DNA of 30,074 bases, from assembly GCA_964469735.1 (NCBI GenBank), contig CAYXYS010000001.1:1-30074 (forward strand), in the 5' to 3' direction. How positions within the stretch are numbered: position 1 is the stretch's first letter; each line of letters opens with the position of its first letter. A program made the translations under genes and the position numbers. The DNA comes from JACOYH01 sp964469735. Its GTDB lineage: Bacteria; Patescibacteriota; Minisyncoccia; Minisyncoccales; MHMH01. Positions 22,773 through 29,831 of this stretch are shown piece by piece. The notes beneath the pieces were generated by a model, which was not told the DNA's origin, did not search any database, and saw only the letters and a program-made list of their open reading frames with translations.

Positions 22773-23776
22773 AAAAGATTCTATTATTCTTTCTTTTCCT
22801 AATAGTCGGGATCGCTCTTTTGGTCGGAGTGGTCAGATTCGTTGGTTGGGAAGAAATTTGGTCCGCTTTTTATTTGTTTACAGGCTGGAAGGGAGTAGCC
22901 ATCCTTTCACTTACCGCTCTGATGCTTTTTTTTGGAATGTGGAAGTGGAAGGTCATCCTTAAAAGCCAAGGATATAATATTTCCAACAGAGAATTAACTG
23001 CCCCCTATTTGGCGGGCTTTTCTCTGGTTTATTTATTCCCTATGCTGGTTTTCGGGGGAGAAATCTTCAGAGGATATATTCTCAAAGAAAAGTTCGGGGT
23101 TCCTTGGAAAAAAGGGATAGTTTCGGTTGTAATAGACAAGGTTTTGGAAGGAACCTCTTTTTTGATAGTGATACTGGCCGGTGTGGCCTATTTTCTTTTA
23201 AAGATAGGATTGCCTCCGAAAAACATGGCCGTTATACTTGGTTCCGTCATTTTAGGCCTTACCTTGATTACGGGTTTTTTCTATCTTCAAAGCTTTAGAA
23301 AAAAAAGCATTGCCAGGTTTTTCTCGGGGATAATAAGTAAGGGGAAGTTTTTAAACGGAGAGGTCTTGGAGATAGAAAAGGAAATATTCAGTTTTTTCCG
23401 CCTTAACAAAAAAGCTTTTTGGAAGGGACTGGCCTTGGCTTTTTTAAGAGTGGGGGTGACCTGGCTCAGATGCTGGCTGCTGATTCTGTTTTTGGGAAAA
23501 ACTATCGGCATTTTGCCGGCCCTTTCCATTCTCGGCTTTTATTACATAGCGCTCTTTATCCCTATTCCCGCGGCTCTGGGAACCCACGAAGTTATTCAGG
23601 CTTTTTCCTTTTCATCCTTGGGCATTGGGGCTGGAATGGCCCCCGCGTTCACTATGATCCAAAGGGGGTCTGAAATTATTCTCGCCATCGTGGGGCTGAT
23701 AATTTTCTTGAGGCTGGGAATCGGGCTCTTGCAAACCTTTTTATTTAAGAAGATAGAAAATTTAGTGGGGAAATAA
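22769..23776 (+). CDS. Flippase-like membrane protein (UPF0104, LPG synthase TM-like)
   Basis: The 335-residue protein has about eight membrane helices and follows the UPF0104/lysylphosphatidylglycerol-synthase transmembrane family: a W-rich opening (VGWEEIWSAF), the YLFPMLVFGGEIFRGYIL element, SVVIDKVLEGTSF, and FIPIPAALGTHEVIQAFSF near the C-terminus. The catalytic aminoacyl-transferase domain of MprF is absent, so lipid flipping or glycolipid-related transport is more likely than lysine transfer. It is translationally coupled to the DUF1858 gene. Confidence 0.87.
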   Translation: MKKILLFFLFLIVGIALLVGVVRFVGWEEIWSAFYLFTGWKGVAILSLTALMLFFGMWKWKVILKSQGYNISNRELTAPYLAGFSLVYLFPMLVFGGEIFRGYILKEKFGVPWKKGIVSVVIDKVLEGTSFLIVILAGVAYFLLKIGLPPKNMAVILGSVILGLTLITGFFYLQSFRKKSIARFFSGIISKGKFLNGEVLEIEKEIFSFFRLNKKAFWKGLALAFLRVGVTWLRCWLLILFLGKTIGILPALSILGFYYIALFIPIPAALGTHEVIQAFSFSSLGIGAGMAPAFTMIQRGSEIILAIVGLIIFLRLGIGLLQTFLFKKIENLVGK

Positions 23777-23808
23777 CCTCTGCGCTTTTAGAAATATTCC
23801 GCAAGAAG

Positions 23809-23814
23809 TATCAT
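23809..23814 (+). promoter_or_regulatory. -10 box upstream of the half-MFS gene
   Basis: TATCAT then TAAGCA and ATG 23821, a 6-nt gap as at other apparent leaderless starts. The -35 is weak (TTTAGA, 16 nt upstream). Confidence 0.45.
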
Positions 23815-23820
23815 TAAGCA

Positions 23821-24444
23821 ATGATAGGAATCAATAAGGTTATAAGAATACTAATAGTCTCCGAGTTCCTTCTTCAAGCCGGATGGGGGTTGATAGGCCC
23901 GATATTCGCAATTTTCATAACCCAGCATATCAGCGGCGGGTCTTTGGCGGTGGTAGGATTTATCGCCGCAACTTATTGGGTGACAAAATCCGTCGCCCAG
24001 CTGTTTATCGGCCATTTTGTCGACGTAAAAAAAGGAGAGGAAGACGACTTTAAGTTTATGATAATAGGAATGTTCGTTGCCAACCTGATTCCTCTCGGCT
24101 ATCTCATATCCACCGAAATAGTTCATATTTTTATGCTTGAGTTTGTAAGGGGCCTGGCTATGGCTTGCGTGATTCCCTCCTGGGCCGGCATTTTTACGCG
24201 CCACATCGACAAGGGATGGGAAGCTTTTTCTTGGAGCGTTAACAGCACGGGAATCGGTCTTGCCTTCGGTTTTGCAGCCGCTTTCGGCGGCTTTTTAGCC
24301 ATGATTTTGGGGTTCAAGGTGCTTTTCGTTTTGGTAAGCGTTCTTGGTTTGGCCTCTACTTTCACCTTGCTGCTGATTCGCAAGCATCTTTTCGAAAAGA
24401 ACCATTTTATCCCAACGGTCCCCTCGAAAGAGGAGCCATTCTAA
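23821..24444 (+). CDS. Half-length MFS-type transporter (six helices)
   Basis: The 207 residues contain six membrane segments matching the N-terminal half of a major facilitator: helix 1 LLQAGWGLIGPIFAIFI, helix 2 with the following motif-A-like loop GHFVDVKKGEEDDF, and helices to VLFVLVSVLGLASTFTLLLI, then a hydrophilic tail ending in SKEEPF. Normal MFS proteins have twelve helices, but here the frame stops and polX starts 4 nt later. The end looks clean rather than frameshifted, so it may work as a dimer. The substrate is unknown. Confidence 0.8.
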   Translation: MIGINKVIRILIVSEFLLQAGWGLIGPIFAIFITQHISGGSLAVVGFIAATYWVTKSVAQLFIGHFVDVKKGEEDDFKFMIIGMFVANLIPLGYLISTEIVHIFMLEFVRGLAMACVIPSWAGIFTRHIDKGWEAFSWSVNSTGIGLAFGFAAAFGGFLAMILGFKVLFVLVSVLGLASTFTLLLIRKHLFEKNHFIPTVPSKEEPF

Positions 24445-24448
24445 AATT

Positions 24449-26173
24449 ATGAAAAATCAGGAAATAGCAGACATCCTATACAAAATGGCCGAGCTTTTGG
24501 AAATGCAGGATGTGCAATTTAAGCCCTACGCTTATCAAAAAGCGGCGGGGATGTTAGAAGGTCTCGAAGAAGATATTGAGGATATTTACAGTAAAGGGGG
24601 GCATAAATCCTTAAAAGCATTGCCTGGCATAGGGGAGAGCATAGCCCGGCATATAGAGGAATATCTTAAAAAAGGGGAAATAAAAGAATATGAGAAGCTG
24701 AAAAAGAGGTTTCCTTTTGATATAGGAGAAATTGTTCGAATCGAGGGTATGGGCCCCAAAAAAGCCAAGAAACTATGGAAAGAATTGGGGATAAAGAACG
24801 TTAAAGAACTGGAAAAGGCGGCAAAAGCTCATAAGATTGCCGGCCTGGAGGGGTTTGGAGAAAAGACGGAGCAGAACATCCTTGAGGGAATAGAGTTTTT
24901 AAAAAGGGGCAAGGGCCGTTTTCTGTTAAATGAGATTATTCCCAGAATCAGGATAATAGAAGATAAACTTAAAAAATTCAAAGAAGTTGAAAGGTTGGCT
25001 GTCGCCGGCTCTGCCAGGAGAATGAAAGAAACTATCGGGGACGCCGATTTACTGGCGATATCTTCGAACCCGAAAAAAGTGATGAATTTTTTTACCTCTC
25101 AGCCGGAAGTGGCAAGGATTTGGGGAAAGGGAAATACCAAGTCTTCGGTAAGAGTAAAAGAGGGTTTTGATATAGATTTGAGGGTTGTTAAAAAAGATCA
25201 GTTCGGCTCGGCTCTTCAGTATTTCACAGGCTCCAAAGAGCACAATATCGCCGTCCGCAGAGTGGCCATGGAAAAAGGCATGAAGCTTTCAGAGTATGGG
25301 CTCTTCAAGGGGAAAAAGAGAATAGCCGGGGAAACGGAAGAAAGCATATACAAGGCGCTGGGAATGGAAATGATGCCTCCTGAAATAAGAGAAGGCCAAG
25401 GAGAAGTGGAGGCCTCTCTCAAAGCCGAGCTTCCCAAAGTGATAGGCTATGGCGATATTAAAGGCGATCTTCACATTCATTCCAATTGGGACGGAGGAAC
25501 CGATTCCATTGAGGATATTGCCAGGGTCGCTCAAAAAATGGGTTATCGGTATGCGGGGATTGCCGACCACACTAAATTCCTTAAAATCGAAAACGGATTG
25601 GACGAAAAAGAGCTGGAAAAACGCAATAAAGAAATAGATAAACTCAATCGTATCCAGAAAAACTTCCGCATTTTAAAGGGAGCGGAAACCAATATTCTCA
25701 AAGACGGCTCAATAGATATCAGAGACGATTCTTTGGGGAAGCTGGATTTTGTCATCGCCGGAATTCATTCCAACTTCAAGATGTCGAAGGAAGAAATGAC
25801 TGAAAGGATAATTAAAGCAATTAAAAATCCCAATGTCGATATTATTTCCCATCCGACCGGCAGGATTCTCAAAAGAAGGGATGAGTACGAAATAGATTTC
25901 GACAAAATATTGAGAGCGGCCAAGGAGTTCAATGTGGCCTTGGAAATAAATTCGCATCCTGAAAGACTGGACTTGAACGACCAGAATATCCGCCGGGCCA
26001 AAGAGGCAGGGGTGAAAATGGTTATCAATACCGATGCCCATTTTATCGGCCATTTGGGATATATGGAATTCGGGATAGCTCAGGCCAGGAGGGGATGGGC
26101 GGAAAAAGAAGACATTCTTAATGTTAGGCCGGTGGCCGAACTTCTTAATTTTTTTAATAAAACATGCCTATAG
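24449..26173 (+). CDS. polX: DNA polymerase/3'-5' exonuclease PolX
   Basis: PolX fills short gaps and processes 3' ends in base excision repair. The 574-residue protein has the normal bacterial architecture: helix-hairpin-helix motifs (LPGIGESIARHIEEYL, EGMGPKKAKKLWKELG, LEGFGEKTEQNILEG), the nucleotidyltransferase core with AGSARRMKETIGDADLLAIS (catalytic DxD) and FDIDLRVV (third Asp), and from about residue 338 a PHP domain with GDLHIHSNWDGGTDSIED, GIADHTKFL, AGIHSNF, HPTGR and NTDAHFIGHL. All key residues are present. NUDIX and MGMT genes overlap downstream, making a genome-maintenance operon. Confidence 0.96.
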   Translation: MKNQEIADILYKMAELLEMQDVQFKPYAYQKAAGMLEGLEEDIEDIYSKGGHKSLKALPGIGESIARHIEEYLKKGEIKEYEKLKKRFPFDIGEIVRIEGMGPKKAKKLWKELGIKNVKELEKAAKAHKIAGLEGFGEKTEQNILEGIEFLKRGKGRFLLNEIIPRIRIIEDKLKKFKEVERLAVAGSARRMKETIGDADLLAISSNPKKVMNFFTSQPEVARIWGKGNTKSSVRVKEGFDIDLRVVKKDQFGSALQYFTGSKEHNIAVRRVAMEKGMKLSEYGLFKGKKRIAGETEESIYKALGMEMMPPEIREGQGEVEASLKAELPKVIGYGDIKGDLHIHSNWDGGTDSIEDIARVAQKMGYRYAGIADHTKFLKIENGLDEKELEKRNKEIDKLNRIQKNFRILKGAETNILKDGSIDIRDDSLGKLDFVIAGIHSNFKMSKEEMTERIIKAIKNPNVDIISHPTGRILKRRDEYEIDFDKILRAAKEFNVALEINSHPERLDLNDQNIRRAKEAGVKMVINTDAHFIGHLGYMEFGIAQARRGWAEKEDILNVRPVAELLNFFNKTCL

Positions 26174-26601
26174 AAAAATCTGCCGGAGCGATTGTTTTTA
26201 GAAAAGAAGAAGGTAAAATATACTATCTTCTTTTGCATTACCCAGGATTCCGGGGGGACCGGACCCATTGGGATTTTCCAAAAGGGCAGATAGAAAAAGG
26301 GGAGAGTATAGTGGATACCGCCAAAAGGGAGGTCAAAGAAGAAACCGGAATAAGGGAATTGCGCATTTCGCCCGGTTTCAAAGAAACGATGAAGTATTTT
26401 TTTAAATTCAAAGGAAAAAACATAATGAAATTTGTTACTTTCTTTTTGGCCGAAAGCAAAAGAAAATCGGTAAAGCTGTCTTGCGAGCACATCGGTTTCA
26501 AGTGGCTTCCATATGAAGATGCGATAGAGCAATTAACATATAATAATGCCAAAGAAATCCTCAAAAAAGCAGATAGATTCCTTTCAAGAAAGAGTGTATA
26601 A
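26164..26601 (+). CDS. NUDIX hydrolase (Ap4A hydrolase-like)
   Basis: The 145 residues carry a complete Nudix box from G41 to I63 (GQIEKGES, then REVKEETG with R55, E56, E59, E60). The preceding THWDFPKG and the beginning SAGAIVFRKEEGKIYYLLL are typical of bis(5'-nucleosyl)-tetraphosphatase-like NUDIX proteins, as is FKWLPYEDAIEQLTYNNAK near the end. It probably hydrolyses dinucleoside polyphosphates or other nucleoside diphosphate compounds. It overlaps polX by 10 nt and the MGMT-type gene by 56 nt. Confidence 0.9.
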   Translation: MPIEKSAGAIVFRKEEGKIYYLLLHYPGFRGDRTHWDFPKGQIEKGESIVDTAKREVKEETGIRELRISPGFKETMKYFFKFKGKNIMKFVTFFLAESKRKSVKLSCEHIGFKWLPYEDAIEQLTYNNAKEILKKADRFLSRKSV

Positions 26602-26851
26602 AGTAGTGAGGGGTATTCCCAAAGGAGAGGTTATGACTTACCGCCAAGTAGCCAAGCTGGCCGGGAAACCCAGGGCTTGCCGAGCAGTCGGCAACATTTT
26701 GAATAAAAATAAAGATTTAAGGAATATACCTTGCTATCGGGTAATCATGTCCGACGGCAGGGTCGGGAGCTATCGGGGTGGACAAAAGAAAAAAATCGCG
26801 CTACTAAAAAGAGACGGCGTTTCAGTTAAAAACGCCAGAATTGTTCTTTAA
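26546..26851 (+). CDS. MGMT-family DNA alkyltransferase domain protein
   Basis: The 101-residue protein is the C-terminal, DNA-binding domain of O6-alkylguanine-DNA alkyltransferases without the N-terminal domain. FQERVYKVVRGIPKGEVMTY, the helix-turn-helix with RACRAVGNILNKN (arginine finger) and IPCYRVIMSDGRVGSY are visible. The acceptor Cys63 is present, unlike in ATL proteins, but the usual PCHRV is PCYRV. The small size is like ATLs and short MGMTs. Direct repair of alkylguanine or lesion flagging are both possible. The start overlaps the NUDIX gene. Confidence 0.85.
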   Translation: MPKKSSKKQIDSFQERVYKVVRGIPKGEVMTYRQVAKLAGKPRACRAVGNILNKNKDLRNIPCYRVIMSDGRVGSYRGGQKKKIALLKRDGVSVKNARIVL

Positions 26852-26874
26852 ATACTAAAAAGAGGAGGCAGAAA

Positions 26875-28218
26875 ATGTCAGGAGTGCTTGGAATTGAGGT
26901 TAATAAGAATTGCTGGAGCGAGATGACGGACGCCATAGGTATTATCCAGCCGAGAGGAGACGAATGGGGCGGATTTGCTGTCATCCAAGGCGATGAAATT
27001 ATCAGGGAGGCCGACAGGGGAAAAATAACGCCTTTTTTGGAAAAGGAAGGGCTGAAATTGAAAGACCCCAAAAAGATTATCGCCCAGGTCAGCCAGTACA
27101 ACCCCCAACCCGCCAGAATTGAAGAAACCAAGATGGGCCCCATTGCTCTGGCCTTTGACGGGAAGATCGCCAACAGGGAAGAGCTCCAGAGAAAATCTCC
27201 CTATTTGGTTGGATCCGATGTTAGTATTTTTGCTAGAATCATTGCTTCCGCAGACAATCCCTTAGAAGGACTGAAGAAAGTCTACCAGAATATCAAAGGC
27301 CCCTTTAGTCTGGTATTGCTGACTATGGAAGGAGTTTTTGCAGCCAGGGATATTTTGGGAGTTAGGCCGATGATCGCAGGCCGTTTTCTCGAAGACGAGA
27401 GAATGGGCTGCGCCGTTGCTTCCGAATCAGCCAGCTTGGAGCACATTGGCATGGAGTTGATCCGGGATATTCGCCCCGGAGAAATAGTTTCCGTGGGAGT
27501 AAACGGTTTTAAAACGTTGGAGCAAATTCCCAGTCCCGGTCTTAAAATTTGCAGTTTCGAATACGGATACTGGGCAAGGCCGTCTTCAATTATGGAAGAC
27601 ATCTGGGTGGGAGAAAGCAGAAATGTCGCCGGCAGGAAGCTGGCTCCGTTTTGCCCCGAAGCCGACATTATTTCCGGCTTTCCCATGTCGGGAAATTCGG
27701 CTGCCGAAGGCCTTCACCAGGCATCTGGGATTCTCTACCAAAGCGTTTTCGATTTTAACCTATCGGCAGGCGGCCGAAGCTTTCTTCCCTTCAAATCTGA
27801 AGAAAGAGCCAAAAGGGCGAGAAACAAGCTTTTGATAATGCCGTGGGCGGTCAAAGGGAAAAAGATAGCGATGGTGGACGATTCAGTGGTCGAGGGCAAC
27901 CAGACTCTGGCCAGGATATTCATAATCAAGAAAGCCGGAGCGGAAGAAGTCCATCTCATGATAGAAACGCCTTTAATCAAGCATCCCTGCCCGTTCGACA
28001 TTACCCGGCGGGGCGAATTGATCGCCGCTACCCATTCTGTCGATGAAATAAGAAAAATACTAGGGGTCAAAACATTGGCCTTCAATGGCGTCGAGGATTT
28101 TGCCGAAGCGATAGTATCGATACAGAACGCCAAGAGAAGAGAAGAAAGTCCCATAAGGATAGAAAATCTCTGCCTCGGCTGCTTTACCGGAGAATGTCCG
28201 CAATACCCCTCTTTTTAA
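26875..28218 (+). CDS. PurF-like amidophosphoribosyltransferase homologue, probably catalytically altered
   Basis: PurF makes phosphoribosylamine from PRPP and glutamine in purine synthesis. The 447-residue protein aligns along its length: MSGVLGIE, FDGKIANREEL (family HNGNLVN), SGFPMSGNSAAEGLHQASGI (VPDSG), GRSFLPFKSEERAKRARNKL, MVDDSVVEGNQ (VDDSIVRGTT, 334-343) and NLCLGCFTGECP near the end. However, the N-terminal nucleophile Cys (MCG) is Ser2, the RYST arginine motif is missing, the Asn-Gly pair is Asp-Gly, and the PRPP loop has Glu340 for Arg and Asn-Gln for Thr-Thr. Glutaminase is probably dead and PRPP use doubtful. AGGAGG precedes the start. Confidence 0.85.
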   Translation: MSGVLGIEVNKNCWSEMTDAIGIIQPRGDEWGGFAVIQGDEIIREADRGKITPFLEKEGLKLKDPKKIIAQVSQYNPQPARIEETKMGPIALAFDGKIANREELQRKSPYLVGSDVSIFARIIASADNPLEGLKKVYQNIKGPFSLVLLTMEGVFAARDILGVRPMIAGRFLEDERMGCAVASESASLEHIGMELIRDIRPGEIVSVGVNGFKTLEQIPSPGLKICSFEYGYWARPSSIMEDIWVGESRNVAGRKLAPFCPEADIISGFPMSGNSAAEGLHQASGILYQSVFDFNLSAGGRSFLPFKSEERAKRARNKLLIMPWAVKGKKIAMVDDSVVEGNQTLARIFIIKKAGAEEVHLMIETPLIKHPCPFDITRRGELIAATHSVDEIRKILGVKTLAFNGVEDFAEAIVSIQNAKRREESPIRIENLCLGCFTGECPQYPSF

Positions 28219-28225
28219 GAAAAAT

Positions 28226-28257
28226 AAAATCTCCATCCTGTAAAGATGGAGATTTTT
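28226..28257. terminator. Bidirectional terminator between the PurF-like gene and rplT
   Basis: AAAATCTCCATC and GATGGAGATTTTT form a 12-bp stem with a CTGTAAA loop and T-runs on both strands, serving the convergent PurF-like and rpmI-rplT transcripts. Confidence 0.9.
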
Positions 28258-28271
28258 ATTGATGTAAAGTT

Positions 28272-28619
28272 TTATCCTTTTGCTTTTTCCACTATCTTGG
28301 CGAAGATTTCGGGTTTGTTTTCAGCCAAGTTGGCCATTATCTTTCTATCCAGCTCGATTTTGTTTTTCTTTAGGGCGTTGATGAATCTGCTGTAAGAAAT
28401 TCCCTGGGCTCTGCAGGCAGCGTTAATTTTAGTTTGCCAGAGTCGCCTTTTATCCCTCTTTTTGGTTTTTCTATCGCGGTAAGCATATTCCCAGGCGTGG
28501 CGCAGGGCGTCTTTGGCCAATTTGTATTTATTCTTTCTGCCCCACTTAAAACCCTTAGCATGCTTTAAAAGATGCTTTTTATGCTTTTTGGCTTGTTTTC
28601 CTCTTTTTACTCTAACCAT
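28272..28619 (-). CDS. rplT: 50S ribosomal protein L20
   Basis: L20 binds 23S rRNA early in large-subunit assembly and often represses its own operon. The 115 residues show the conserved opening MVRVKRGKQAKKHKKHLLK, AKGFKWGRKNKYKLAKDALR, YAYRDRKTKKRDKRRLW and GISYSRFINALKK. Length is normal. Its start overlaps the rpmI stop by 8 nt, giving the usual rpmI-rplT coupling. Confidence 0.98.
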   Translation of the reverse strand: MVRVKRGKQAKKHKKHLLKHAKGFKWGRKNKYKLAKDALRHAWEYAYRDRKTKKRDKRRLWQTKINAACRAQGISYSRFINALKKNKIELDRKIMANLAENKPEIFAKIVEKAKG

Positions 28620-28800
28620 GAATTAGCTTTTTTATCTTTTTAGCTTCGACTGCGGGGACCTCTATCCATTTTCTGAGGTTCCTTTTAAACTGCCCGCTTT
28701 TTTTGGAAAGCAGGTGGTCTTGTCCCGTCGGCCTTCGAAGCACTTTGCCGTTCTTTGTTATCTTAAACCTTTTTGTTATCGATTTTCTTGTTTTTCCCAT
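28612..28800 (-). CDS. rpmI: 50S ribosomal protein L35
   Basis: The 62-residue basic protein matches L35: KTRKSITKRFKITKNGKVL, RPTGQDHLLSKKSG and RKWIEVPAVEAKKIKKL. The start lies 12 nt after a TATAAT box contained in a 43-bp repeat, so the leader would be only about 5 nt and there is no Shine-Dalgarno. This means no long L20-binding leader precedes the gene, unlike in E. coli or Bacillus. Confidence 0.96.
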   Translation of the reverse strand: MGKTRKSITKRFKITKNGKVLRRPTGQDHLLSKKSGQFKRNLRKWIEVPAVEAKKIKKLIHG

Positions 28801-28803
28801 GAT

Positions 28804-28846
28804 TAATTCAAGATTATATATCTTTTCCTTAGCGAATCAAGGTTCT
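28804..28846 (-). repeat. 43-bp direct repeat, copy 1 (promoter of rpmI-rplT)
   Basis: This segment is identical over 43 bp to 29832-29874 with the flanks diverging. On the minus strand it carries TTGATT (28840-28835), a 16-nt spacer and TATAAT (28818-28813). A CCTT-N8-AAGG dyad overlaps the -35 region. It directs transcription into rpmI. Confidence 0.9.
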
Positions 28847-28860
28847 CGCCGATAGGCGAG
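28845..28860 (-). terminator. Hairpin after infC
   Basis: CTCGCC-TATC-GGCGAG on the minus strand is a perfect 6-bp stem 4 nt after the infC stop. It has no T-tract; it could slow or end infC transcription weakly or protect the 3' end. Its last two bases belong to the 43-bp repeat. Confidence 0.45.
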
Positions 28861-28864
28861 GTTA

Positions 28865-29368
28865 TTATTTTTTGGAAATAATCATTGACATTCCTCTCGG
28901 CTCTCTCTTCAATTCTCTTTCCACCTTGTGGGGGATAACAGCCTGAAGGATTTCCAGAAACTTATTAACCTTACTTTTAGCGTGGTCTCCCAGGGCTTTT
29001 TCCCTGCCCCTTAATCTGACTTCGATTCTGACTTTGTCGCCTTCTTTCAGGAATTTTTCCGCTTGCCTTGCCCGCATTTGCATGTCGTGTTCGGAAATAT
29101 TAAAACTCAACCTAATCCCTTTTATTTCCCCTCCCTTCGGCCTGGCACCCTTATCTTTCTTTTTCTGCTGGTAGAGGTATTTGCCGTAGTCCATTATTTT
29201 GCATACCGGGGGATCTACTTTTTCGGTTACTTGTATTAAATCTAAATTGCGCTCCCGGGATTTCAAGAGCGCATCTTCCAGCCTCACGACTCCCAGTTGC
29301 TGCCCGGTTTCGTCTATCAGCCTTACCTCTTTAGCCCTTATTTGGTTGTTTATTAATGGTTTTTGCAA
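28865..29368 (-). CDS. infC: Translation initiation factor IF-3
   Basis: IF-3 prevents premature subunit joining and checks start codons on the 30S subunit. The 167 residues have the N-domain (LINNQIRAKEVRLIDETGQQ, LEDALLKSRERNLDLIQV, PPVCKIMDYGKYLYQQKK), the linker and the C-domain (KGIRLSFNISEHDMQMRARQ, FLKEGDKVRIEVRLRGRE). The start is TTG, chosen because GGAGG at 29380-29376 lies 7 nt upstream and no ATG fits; infC in many bacteria uses a rare start codon that makes it self-regulated. Only 25 nt separate the start from the tmRNA 3' end, so cotranscription is likely. Confidence 0.96.
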   Translation of the reverse strand: MQKPLINNQIRAKEVRLIDETGQQLGVVRLEDALLKSRERNLDLIQVTEKVDPPVCKIMDYGKYLYQQKKKDKGARPKGGEIKGIRLSFNISEHDMQMRARQAEKFLKEGDKVRIEVRLRGREKALGDHAKSKVNKFLEILQAVIPHKVERELKREPRGMSMIISKK

Positions 29369-29393
29369 ATTGTGGCCTCCGAAAATTACGGTG

Positions 29394-29713
29394 TGGAGAT
29401 GGGGAGTAATGAGCTCCCGTCTGAAAGGTTTTTAAGACAGTTCTACAGGCTTAGTTTGTTTAATGGCTTCGGAAAGATGAATACCAAACAAACAAAATTT
29501 CATTTTTCCTAGCCTCGATTGTTTTACCGGTTCTTTTGAGGCGAAAAGGACCGGCTATCTCGATAATATGGCACCCTTATTACCTATCGAGAGTCGGTAA
29601 TTCGGATGGCTTTAAGCTACTGCTAAAGCGGGTTGTTTGAACATCTTGCCAGATATTCTAAAGTTTGCCTGCCCTGTTTTAAAGAATCCCTCCATCGAAT
29701 CGGGTTCATCCCC
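29394..29713 (-). ncRNA. ssrA: Transfer-messenger RNA
   Basis: tmRNA rescues stalled ribosomes with SmpB and tags the nascent peptide. On the minus strand the 5' end GGGGATG (29713-29707) pairs with CATCTCC (29401-29395), including the G3-U70 wobble that marks alanine acceptors, with A as discriminator and no encoded CCA. GATTCGA follows in the D-loop position. The tag frame runs from GCA at 29668 to TAA at 29612 and encodes ANFRISGKMFKQPALAVA. Downstream are pseudoknot-type complementary blocks and the T-arm GGGAG-CTCATTA-CTCCC, whose loop departs from TTCRA. Length 320 nt is on the short side of normal. The neighbours smpB and infC support the call. Confidence 0.93.
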
Positions 29714-29719
29714 TTGCTA

Positions 29720-29806
29720 AAAATTCCCCCGACCCCCCTGCGCCTTAGACACCTTCGGTTTCTAACGCGAGCAAGGCTCGCTGTTTTTCCAAAACGGGGG
29801 AATTTT
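29720..29806 (-). ncRNA. Structured element in the tmRNA precursor leader
   Basis: AAAATTCCCCCG (29806-29795) and CGGGGGAATTTT (29731-29720) form a perfect 12-bp stem enclosing two hairpins: GCGAGC-CTT-GCTCGC (29781-29767) and TTAGA...TCTAA (29765-29745) with an inner ACC-GAA-GGT. The 3' arm ends 6 nt before tmRNA. It lies between the promoter at 29841-29868 and the tmRNA 5' end. A processing signal, an attenuator (T-run after the stem) or an independent small RNA are possible. Confidence 0.6.
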
Positions 29807-29831
29807 ATCCTCTGGCCTTCAATTCTCTGTC

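Noticed and set aside
22769..23776. Full lysylphosphatidylglycerol synthase (MprF)
   Set aside because: Only the membrane domain is present; the aminoacyl-transferase domain is missing.
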